Source: Chloroflexota bacterium (GTDB lineage Bacteria; Chloroflexota; Limnocylindria; QHBO01). Taken from it: a stretch of DNA of 5,367 nt. The stretch's first letter is position 1; each line of letters begins with the position of its first letter. Shown one piece after another: positions 1 through 5,049 of the stretch. A program made the position numbers and the translations under genes. The stretch lies in contig VBJP01000213.1 of assembly GCA_005880165.1 (NCBI GenBank), forward strand, positions 1 through 5,367, written 5' to 3'. The notes beneath the pieces were generated by a model that saw nothing but the letters and a program-made list of their open reading frames with translations, searched no databases and was not told the DNA's origin.

Positions 1-542
1 TCACCGGCCTGATCAAGGCCAACATCCCGAGCCGCATCGCCTTCGCCATGACCTCGGGCATCGACTCGCGGACCATCCTCGACACCACCGGTGCCGAAGA
101 CCTCCTGGGACGCGGCGACATGCTCTACCAGCCGATCGACGCGCCGCGGGCGGTGCGACTGCAGGGCGTCCTGGTGACCGACGTCGAGATCGAAGCCCTC
201 GCCCGCCACTGGAGGGCCCAGGGCGGGCCGCATTACCGCCCGGAGATCACCGCCGTGCGCCGGGACGGACGGGGTGGGGGAGAGCCGGGTGACGGCTCTG
301 ATGACGCCGGGGCCGATCCTTTGCTGCGCCAGGCAGTCGACGTCGTGCGCCGCAATGACAAGGCCTCCGCGTCCCTGCTGCAGCGACGGTTGCGGATCGG
401 CTACGCGCGGGCGGCCCGCATGCTCGACCAGATGGAGGATCGCGGGATCGTAGGGCCCGCGGACGGGAGCCGATTCCGCGAGGTGCTGGTCACCAGCGAC
501 GGCTGGGGTGGAGAGATGGAGCCCGATGAGGACGATCGGTGA
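1..542 (+). CDS. ftsK: DNA translocase FtsK/SpoIIIE, C-terminal fragment (5' end outside window)
   Basis: This is the last 179 residues of an FtsK/SpoIIIE ATPase, the membrane-anchored motor that pumps chromosomal DNA through the closing septum. The first complete codon is at position 3 and the frame is open to the window edge, so the gene is cut by the window rather than truncated. The start matches the end of the motor domain: TGLIKANIPSRIAFA, DSRTILD, then GAEDLLGRGDMLYQPIDAP, all typical of the family. A linker rich in Gly, Asp and Arg (about nt 255-314) leads to the winged-helix gamma domain (about nt 315-491, from DPLLRQAVDVV through the YARAARMLDQME helix). In the family this domain reads polar DNA motifs and contacts the recombinase. 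A short acidic tail follows. The Walker motifs are upstream and cannot be checked. The stop overlaps the next gene's GTG by 4 bases, so the two are probably translationally coupled. Confidence 0.96.
   Translation, partial: TGLIKANIPSRIAFAMTSGIDSRTILDTTGAEDLLGRGDMLYQPIDAPRAVRLQGVLVTDVEIEALARHWRAQGGPHYRPEITAVRRDGRGGGEPGDGSDDAGADPLLRQAVDVVRRNDKASASLLQRRLRIGYARAARMLDQMEDRGIVGPADGSRFREVLVTSDGWGGEMEPDEDDR
528..538 (+). promoter_or_regulatory. Ribosome binding site supporting the GTG start at 539
   Basis: GAGGA at 528-532 lies six bases before the GTG at 539, a normal Shine-Dalgarno distance. It sits inside the last codons of the ftsK fragment. This supports the GTG that overlaps the ftsK stop as the real start of the RodZ-like gene. 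Confidence 0.6.
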
Positions 543-1819
543 CCGAGGAGCTCCACAAGCTCGGTGAGGTGCTGCGCGCCGCGCGGGAATCGAGAGGGGT
601 CGACCTGGCGCGCGTGGAGCGAGACACCAAGATCCGCACCCGCTACCTGTCCGCCCTCGAGAGTGGCGAGTACCGAGACCTGCCGGGGCCGGTGTACACC
701 AAGGGGTTCCTGCGCAACTATGCGCATTATCTGGGCCTCGATCCGGAGTACCTGACCGACCTGTACCGGCTCGAGACGAATGGCGCTGCCGTGTCCGCAG
801 TGGCGTCGCCGCCCCGTCCCATGCGCGCGAGGCGGGCCCGGGCCCTGGTGGTCACCCCAGGGACGATCGCGGCGGCCATCCTGACGGTTGGTGTCGCCGC
901 CTTCATCGGCTACCTCGGCTATGAATTCGTCACCTTCGCCCGCACGCCCGACCTCCGCGTGATCGAGCCCGCCGGGAATGTGGCGGGCTACCGGCTGAGC
1001 GAGTACACGATCACCGGCGTCACCGAACCGAACTCGCGCATCACGGTCGATGGCCTGCGCGAGAACCCGGTCATCACCGCCGATGCCCAGGGTCACTTCT
1101 CGGTGATTGTCAAGCTCGTCCCCGGCTCCAACGTCATCACCCTGATCGCCAGCGACCCGCTCACCCAGCGCGAGTCGGCCAAGGTGACCCGGACGATCAT
1201 CGTCGATGTTGGCGCGACGCCCACGCCGGGGCGCGGCGTGCTGGCGATCACCAGCCCCCGGAACGGCGCCAGCCTGACGGGCATTGCGCAGGTAACTGGC
1301 ACAGCAGCCGCCGGCACTCAGGTAACGGTCGACGCGCGGCTTGCGACCCCGGCCGCGCCGAACTTCTCCGCGACCGACGGACTGGGTCAGACGGTCAGCG
1401 TTCGGACGCCGCCCGCCGGCAAGCGGGTGGATGCGCGGGTGACCGCAGGCCCCGATGGGACCTTCGCGGCGTCGTTGGCGCTCGCGCCCGGAAGCTGGGA
1501 CCTGACGGTTTCCGGCGGCGGCTCGGCCAAGCCGGTGGCCCGCAGGCTCGTCATCAGGGCTGCGCCGAGCCTGACCGGCACGCTGCAGATCGCCGGCAGC
1601 CCATCCTACGTCGAGCTGCTCCAGGACAATGTGCCGGCGTCGAGCGTCTCCGGACGCGTGGTCAAGCCGCCCAAGGTGGTTTCATTGAAGGCGAGCGGGA
1701 GCATCATGGTGCGCGCGGGCAACGCCGGAGCCGTGAGTCTCACGATCAACGGCGTGTCAATGGGAGCCATGGGCGGGCCGGGTGAAGTCGTGACGTGGCG
1801 GATCCTGCTCACGCGGTGA
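539..1819 (+). CDS. RodZ-like membrane protein: N-terminal HTH, one TM helix, Ig-like repeats, RodZ C-terminal domain
   Basis: A 426-residue protein of the RodZ type. Residues 8-78 form an XRE-like helix-turn-helix of the RodZ class (LGEVLRAARESRGVDL, then IRTRYLSALESGEY, DLPGPVYTKGFLRNYA). In RodZ this domain binds MreB. A basic stretch (RPMRARRARA, 93-102) precedes one membrane helix at about 105-130, giving N-inside, C-outside topology. The outer part has an Ig-like module at about 138-223 (TITGVTEPNSRITVDG...) and a second at about 234-340 (LAITSPRNGASLTG...) interrupted by a Pro/Ala/Thr-rich insert at about 268-298. A DUF4115-like RodZ C-terminal domain follows at about 343-426, ending GNAGAVSLTINGV...GGPGEVVTW. 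The GTG start overlaps the ftsK stop and has a GAGGA site. The domain order is clear. A role in cell shape or envelope organisation is inferred from the family, and no mreB is in the window. E. coli RodZ (about 337 residues) lacks the duplicated Ig-like modules, which here resemble glucodextranase-B-type repeats. Confidence 0.88.
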   Translation: MTEELHKLGEVLRAARESRGVDLARVERDTKIRTRYLSALESGEYRDLPGPVYTKGFLRNYAHYLGLDPEYLTDLYRLETNGAAVSAVASPPRPMRARRARALVVTPGTIAAAILTVGVAAFIGYLGYEFVTFARTPDLRVIEPAGNVAGYRLSEYTITGVTEPNSRITVDGLRENPVITADAQGHFSVIVKLVPGSNVITLIASDPLTQRESAKVTRTIIVDVGATPTPGRGVLAITSPRNGASLTGIAQVTGTAAAGTQVTVDARLATPAAPNFSATDGLGQTVSVRTPPAGKRVDARVTAGPDGTFAASLALAPGSWDLTVSGGGSAKPVARRLVIRAAPSLTGTLQIAGSPSYVELLQDNVPASSVSGRVVKPPKVVSLKASGSIMVRAGNAGAVSLTINGVSMGAMGGPGEVVTWRILLTR

Positions 1820-1840
1820 CGGGATAGGGGAGCGAGGGCC

Positions 1841-1851
1841 GAAGGAGAGCC
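1841..1851 (+). promoter_or_regulatory. Ribosome binding site of yajQ
   Basis: GAAGGAG at 1841-1847 lies four bases before the ATG at 1852. It is the clearest Shine-Dalgarno sequence in the window and fixes this start, which also gives the family's usual length. The 32-base gap after the RodZ-like gene holds no clear promoter or terminator, so read-through is likely. Confidence 0.75.
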
Positions 1852-2343
1852 ATGGCCGGGGAATCGAGCTTCGACGTCGTCAGCGACTTTGACCAGCAGG
1901 AGCTGGTAAACGCCCTCGACCAGGTGCGGCGCGAGATCGCCACTCGATTCGACTTCAAGGGTAGCCGTTGCACCCTCGAGCTGGGCAAGACCGAGATCAC
2001 ACTGACCGCCGACGACGAGTTCCGCGCGAAGGCGGTCCGTGACCTGGTCGAGTCCAAGGCCGTGCGGCGAGGCCTGTCGCTGAAGGTGTTCGACTGGGGC
2101 CGCCTGGAGCCCGCTGCCGGTGGCACGGTGCGCCAGCAGATCGACCTGAAACGGGGCCTCACCTCCGACCAGGCCAAGGAGCTCTCAAAGCGCATCCGCG
2201 AAGGGTTCCCGAAGGTCAAGCCGGTCATCCAGGGTGACGCCGTGCGGGTCACGGCCAAAAGCAAGGATGAGCTGCAGGCGGTGATTGGTCACCTCCGCGG
2301 CCTCGACTACCCGGTCGCCCTGCAGTTCACCAACTACCGCTGA
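1852..2343 (+). CDS. yajQ: YajQ-family cyclic di-GMP/nucleotide-binding protein
   Basis: A 163-residue YajQ (UPF0234) protein, the same length as typical family members, so start and stop agree with the family. The N-terminus SSFDVVSDFDQQELVNAL, the RFDFKGS motif (residues 32-38), the middle IDLKRGL...AKELSKRIRE...FPKVKPVIQGD and the terminal LQFTNYR are all hallmarks. The family consists of small soluble proteins with two ferredoxin-like domains that bind nucleotides. A Xanthomonas member was reported to bind cyclic di-GMP and act with a transcription factor. Whether this copy does so cannot be read from the sequence. It lies between an envelope gene and pncC with short gaps on both sides, consistent with an operon position. 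Confidence 0.97.
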   Translation: MAGESSFDVVSDFDQQELVNALDQVRREIATRFDFKGSRCTLELGKTEITLTADDEFRAKAVRDLVESKAVRRGLSLKVFDWGRLEPAAGGTVRQQIDLKRGLTSDQAKELSKRIREGFPKVKPVIQGDAVRVTAKSKDELQAVIGHLRGLDYPVALQFTNYR

Positions 2344-2353
2344 CGGTTGACCG

Positions 2354-2863
2354 ATGGCGATGACCCGGCCTCCCGACGACGCGGCGCTCGAGGCTCTGGC
2401 GCGGCGGCTCGGTGAGCTGCTGCGCGAGCGGCAATGGCGGCTCGCGACGGCCGAGTCATCGACCGGCGGGCTGATCGGGCATGCCATCACCATGATCCCC
2501 GGCGCCAGCGACTATTACGCCGGCGGCGCAATCTGCTACTCGAACCTGGCCAAGGAGAAGGAGCTTGGCGTGCCGGCGGCACTGATCGACGAGCACGGCG
2601 CGGTCAGCGCCGAGGTGGCGGCGGCCATGGCCGAGGGGGCATGGCGACGGTTCAGCGTCGACGTGGGGGTCTCGGTGACGGGCATCGCCGGTCCGGAGGG
2701 AGGCACGGCCGAGAAGCCGGTGGGGCTGCACTTCATCGGCGTGGCGCGAATTGGTCATCCGCCGGTCGTCGAGCGCCATCAGTTTGGCTTCGATCGGGAC
2801 GGCAACCGTTCGGGCGCCGCGGCGGCGGCGCTGGAGCTGGCGATCCGAGAGGCATCGGCTTAG
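2354..2863 (+). CDS. pncC: Nicotinamide-nucleotide amidohydrolase PncC (stand-alone CinA C-terminal domain)
   Basis: A 169-residue protein covering only the CinA C-terminal (PncC) domain, the usual stand-alone length. PncC deamidates nicotinamide mononucleotide to nicotinate mononucleotide in the cytoplasm and so feeds the pyridine nucleotide cycle. The AESSTGG motif at residues 33-39 matches the family's AESCTGG, with Ser in place of the usual Cys. The Ser after Glu (S35) is the expected catalytic residue and is kept. GGAICYSNLAKEKELGV (57-73) and TGIAGPEGGTAEKPVGL (109-125) are the other two family signatures. The N-terminal CinA domain (COG1058) is absent and no remnant lies upstream. No Shine-Dalgarno site is evident. 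ATG 2354 and the in-frame ATG 2360 are both possible, 10 and 16 bases after the yajQ stop. Re-initiation by ribosomes finishing yajQ is plausible. Confidence 0.93.
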   Translation: MAMTRPPDDAALEALARRLGELLRERQWRLATAESSTGGLIGHAITMIPGASDYYAGGAICYSNLAKEKELGVPAALIDEHGAVSAEVAAAMAEGAWRRFSVDVGVSVTGIAGPEGGTAEKPVGLHFIGVARIGHPPVVERHQFGFDRDGNRSGAAAAALELAIREASA

Positions 2864-2867
2864 GGGT

Positions 2868-4277
2868 ATGGTGCGGTCCGGCGAGCGCATCCATGTTATT
2901 GGCATCGCCGGATCGGGTGCGGCGGGGGTCGCGCTGCTGGCGCACCACGCCGGCGCACGGGTGGATGGCTGCGACCTGGATGGGCGTTCGCCGTACACGC
3001 CGCCGCTGGAGGCTGCGGGAGTGCCGTTCGTGCGTGGCCACCACCCGGCCCACCTGGCAGGTGTGGATCGCGTCGCGATCACGCCCGCGCTGCGGGCCGT
3101 GCCCGACCTGGCAGAGTTGCAGGCCGCGCAAGCCGCGGGCATGCCCGTTATCACCTGGCAGGCGCTGCTCGGCGAGCTCATGTCGCGCCCTGGGCACATC
3201 GGTCTCGCCGTCACCGGGACGCACGGCAAATCAACCACCACCGCACTGCTCGGACATCTCCTGATCGCCGCGGGAATGGACCCGACCGTGGAGGTGGGCG
3301 CTTTCATGGCCGCGTGGGGTGCCACCGTCCGGCCCGGCGCCGGAGCGCCTTTCCTCGTCGAGGCCGATGAGTTCGGCGACAACTTTCTCAACTACCACCC
3401 CGCGGCCGCCATCGTCACCAACGTGGAGATGGACCATCCCGACTTCTTCGCCGATCGCACCGCAGTTCTCGCCAGCTTCGAGCGGTTCGTGCGGGGGATG
3501 GGGGAGGATCCCAGGGTCGGGGGTCGGCTGCTCCTCGCGGCGGCTGGGGATCCAGGCGCCGACGCCCTCGTCGAGCGGCTGCGAGACTGGTCGGGCCGCA
3601 TTCTGCGCTACGGGGCGGGCGGCGAGGTCGAGGCGTCCGACGTCCAGTTCGATCGTGGCTGGACGCGGTTCACGCTCTTTGACCTGCACTTCGAGGCTCC
3701 CCTGGCTGGGGACCACAACGTCCTCAACGCCACTGCGGCGCTCACCCTGGCACGCACCCTCGGTGCACCCCTGGACGCCCTCGTCGAGGGCCTGCGGAGC
3801 TTCCCGGGGGCCGGGCGGCGGATGGAGCTGATCGGCCATCATACGACCGAGATACGCGCGGCGCTGGCGGCGGCGCGTCAGAACGTCGGCGATCGTCGCC
3901 TGTGGGCGGTGTTCGAGCCGCACATGTACTCGAGGACGCAGCTCTTCCTCGACGAGTTCTCGAAGAGCTTTAGCGATGCCGATGAGGTGGTGATCGCCGA
4001 CATCTTCGCCAGCCGCGACACCGAGGAGGCGATGCGATCGACGTCCGCGGCCGCGCTGGCCGATGCCATCGAGCGCGCGTCCGGCATCCCGGCCATCGCC
4101 ACCGGCGACGTGGACACGACGGCCGCGTACGTAGCCGACCACCTGCGCGAGGGCGACGCGGTGCTGGTCATGGGCGCCGGCAAGTCGTACCGGATCGCCC
4201 AGGAGCTGGCACGGTCCCTGGTGGACGGCGTGCTGACCCGACCGCGCAGCTTCGCCCCGCCGGGCACGCAGTCATGA
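2868..4277 (+). CDS. murC: MurC-family UDP-N-acetylmuramate--amino acid ligase with a missing C-domain motif
   Basis: A 469-residue Mur ligase, closest in motifs to MurC, which uses ATP to join L-Ala to UDP-MurNAc in the cytoplasm. The N-terminal Rossmann loop is IHVIGIAGSG (8-17). The central domain has GTHGKSTTT with P-loop K121, EADE (165-168), NVEMDHPD with H190, and GDHNVLNA (281-288, N284 and N287). The C-terminal domain has PGAGRR (R317/R318), FEPHMYSRT (349-357) and MGAGKS (435-440). Relative to MurC, the segment between RRMELIG and HHTTEIRA is absent, so the DDY of DDYxHHPTE is lost, HHP is HHT, PHRY is PHMY and GAGD is GAGK. The frame stays open with normal codon use, so this is not a simple frameshift. 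The frame is open upstream to 2751, but that would lie inside pncC, and the MurC N-terminus fits ATG 2868. GTG 2871, four bases after AGGGG, is an alternative start. Mpl is less likely because of PHxYSRT. Family assignment is strong; activity is uncertain. Confidence 0.88.
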   Translation: MVRSGERIHVIGIAGSGAAGVALLAHHAGARVDGCDLDGRSPYTPPLEAAGVPFVRGHHPAHLAGVDRVAITPALRAVPDLAELQAAQAAGMPVITWQALLGELMSRPGHIGLAVTGTHGKSTTTALLGHLLIAAGMDPTVEVGAFMAAWGATVRPGAGAPFLVEADEFGDNFLNYHPAAAIVTNVEMDHPDFFADRTAVLASFERFVRGMGEDPRVGGRLLLAAAGDPGADALVERLRDWSGRILRYGAGGEVEASDVQFDRGWTRFTLFDLHFEAPLAGDHNVLNATAALTLARTLGAPLDALVEGLRSFPGAGRRMELIGHHTTEIRAALAAARQNVGDRRLWAVFEPHMYSRTQLFLDEFSKSFSDADEVVIADIFASRDTEEAMRSTSAAALADAIERASGIPAIATGDVDTTAAYVADHLREGDAVLVMGAGKSYRIAQELARSLVDGVLTRPRSFAPPGTQS

Positions 4278-4648
4278 CGGGGGCGCGTTCGGCGGTCCTG
4301 GGCGCGATCCTGGCGGTGGCCGTGGCGGTGGCCGAGCAGGGCCTCGTGCGGCTCGTCGACGCTTCAGGGGCGAAGGACCAGCCGGCCACCGTCCTGGTCC
4401 TGTTGCTGGCGGCCTTCCTGGGCGTGCTGACCGCGGTGATCACCCGCGTGCTACAGCTGCCCGGAGCCGCAGCCCCGACGGCGCTGGTGATTGGCTGGAT
4501 CCTGGTGCCGCCGGTCCTGGGCGCCATTCCGAGCGCTGCAACGCATCTCTTCGCGCGCTCAGCGGCCCTCAGCGTCTCTGAGGGCCTGGCGCTGGTGGTG
4601 GCCACTATCGCGGCGTCGATCACGCTGGGGGTCCCCGGGGAGCGCTGA
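4274..4648 (+). CDS. Small four-helix membrane protein of unknown function
   Basis: A 124-residue hydrophobic protein I cannot assign to a family. Four membrane helices are visible at about residues 6-22, 37-59, 65-87 and 98-118. The loop between the first two is polar (about 23-36, ending GAKDQ), and the protein ends in the short tail GVPGER. There is no signal peptide cleavage motif and no catalytic-looking cluster. Its ATG overlaps the TGA of the MurC-like gene in an ATGA arrangement and no Shine-Dalgarno site is seen, so translation probably depends on coupling to that gene. This constant linkage suggests, but does not show, a role at the membrane in the same envelope process. The alanine/valine/leucine-rich pattern and G/C-rich third positions support it as real coding sequence. 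An overlapping + frame from 4491 is rich in Arg and Trp and looks like a shadow. Confidence 0.72.
   Translation: MTGARSAVLGAILAVAVAVAEQGLVRLVDASGAKDQPATVLVLLLAAFLGVLTAVITRVLQLPGAAAPTALVIGWILVPPVLGAIPSAATHLFARSAALSVSEGLALVVATIAASITLGVPGER
4564..4586. repeat. Perfect 9-bp inverted repeat inside the membrane-protein gene
   Basis: GGCCCTCAG (4564-4572) and CTGAGGGCC (4578-4586) are exact reverse complements separated by CGTCT, giving a 9-bp stem with a 5-base loop. It lies in codons for the segment before the fourth membrane helix, about 60 bases before the stop. No T-run follows, so it is not a standard terminator. It may be chance in G/C-rich DNA, or a structure that slows ribosomes or protects the message 3' end. 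Confidence 0.6.
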
Positions 4649-4671
4649 GGCCATCGCGACAGACAGCTGTC

Positions 4672-4986
4672 ATGACCGGGGTGGATACCTCGTGCGTGGC
4701 ACGGCGAACAGGCTCAGGCGTTCAGCGACAGGGGAGGCGGATACGCTTCGGCTTTCGGCTGCACGCGTCGGGCACCGACGCCGGCGTGGAAGCCCTCCTG
4801 GAGTGCTCTGGCGACCGATGGGTGGCGATCCTGACCGATGGTGGACGCACCGAGACGGGCCTTGGCGCCAGTGCGCGTACCGCGTTGACCTTGGCGATCC
4901 AGGCGCTTGCACCCGGGTCGGCCGCAGCGCTCCTCACGGATCCCGAGCTGTTCGCCGTCAGCTGGCGCATCCGCCAGGCGGTCTGA
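4672..4986 (+). CDS. Hypothetical small protein (start uncertain)
   Basis: At most 104 residues, not assigned to a known family. The C-terminal two-thirds looks like a folded soluble domain: strand-like VEALLECSG and RWVAILTDGG (about 39-57), then helix-like ASARTALTLAIQAL (66-79) and AAALLTDPELFAVSWRIRQ (84-102). No membrane helix or metal motif is seen. The N-terminal 29 codons differ: they are Arg-rich, and by my count 9 of 29 end in A or T, against 13 of the remaining 75. The true start may therefore be downstream of ATG 4672. GTG 4681 is one alternative. A strong AGGGGAGG at 4730-4737 lies just before an in-frame ATA (4741), with no ATG, GTG or TTG at a normal distance. The gene lies 23 bases after the membrane-protein gene and is probably the last of the operon. 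Real coding status is likely but not certain. Confidence 0.55.
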   Translation: MTGVDTSCVARRTGSGVQRQGRRIRFGFRLHASGTDAGVEALLECSGDRWVAILTDGGRTETGLGASARTALTLAIQALAPGSAAALLTDPELFAVSWRIRQAV

Positions 4987-5001
4987 GCCGGCGCCTGGCG
5001 G
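4971..5001 (+). terminator. GC-rich hairpin around the stop codon, candidate operon terminator
   Basis: CCGCCAGGCG (4971-4980) and CGCCTGGCGG (4992-5001) are exact reverse complements. They give a 10-bp stem with an 11-base loop that contains the TGA stop (4984-4986) of the preceding gene. No run of T follows, so it is not a textbook intrinsic terminator. It stands where the seven-gene unit ends and just before a separate promoter-like sequence. A terminator of the kind without a U-tract, or an mRNA 3'-end stabiliser, is inferred from position and stem strength. Confidence 0.5.
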
Positions 5002-5015
5002 TCTGCAGGGAGGCG

Positions 5016-5049
5016 TTCACCGACTCATGCGGCGGACTATCCTCAACGC
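5016..5049 (+). promoter_or_regulatory. Candidate promoter for a leaderless transcript
   Basis: TATCCT at 5038-5043 fits the TAnnnT -10 pattern. It ends six bases before the GTG at 5050, so transcription would start at or next to the start codon. TTCACC at 5016-5021 matches four of six bases of TTGACA, with a 16-base spacer. No Shine-Dalgarno sequence precedes the GTG. This arrangement is typical of leaderless genes in Actinobacteria and several other high-GC lineages. Confidence 0.5.

Noticed and set aside
401..1096. Antisense open frame of 231 residues opposite ftsK and the RodZ-like gene
   Set aside because: The + strand proteins have clear domains, and the antisense product shows no family motif and no ribosome binding site that I can see.
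1820..1851. Promoter or terminator between the RodZ-like gene and yajQ
   Set aside because: The 32 bases are purine-rich with a clear ribosome binding site, but show no convincing -10/-35 pair and no stem-loop.
2751..2867. N-terminal extension of the MurC-like frame upstream of ATG 2868
   Set aside because: It overlaps the well-supported pncC coding sequence, its translation is Arg/Ser-rich with no family similarity, and the MurC Rossmann motif begins just after ATG 2868.
2456..4142. Long antisense open frames (2456-3391 and 3231-4142 on the - strand)
   Set aside because: They lie opposite clear pncC and MurC-family genes. Their translations are rich in Arg, Pro, Gly and Ala with no recognisable domain, as expected from open frames caused by high G+C.
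4662..4671. Perfect 10-base palindrome GACAGCTGTC touching ATG 4672, as a repressor operator
   Set aside because: Several 10-base palindromes are expected by chance in a window this long. It does not match a known operator such as the Gram-positive LexA box, and it lies in the middle of an apparent operon.
4977..5005. Direct repeat GGCGGTCTG (4977-4985 and 4997-5005) as an attachment site or CRISPR-like repeat
   Set aside because: There are only two short copies 20 bases apart, largely explained by the hairpin arms, with no integrase gene and no further repeat units.
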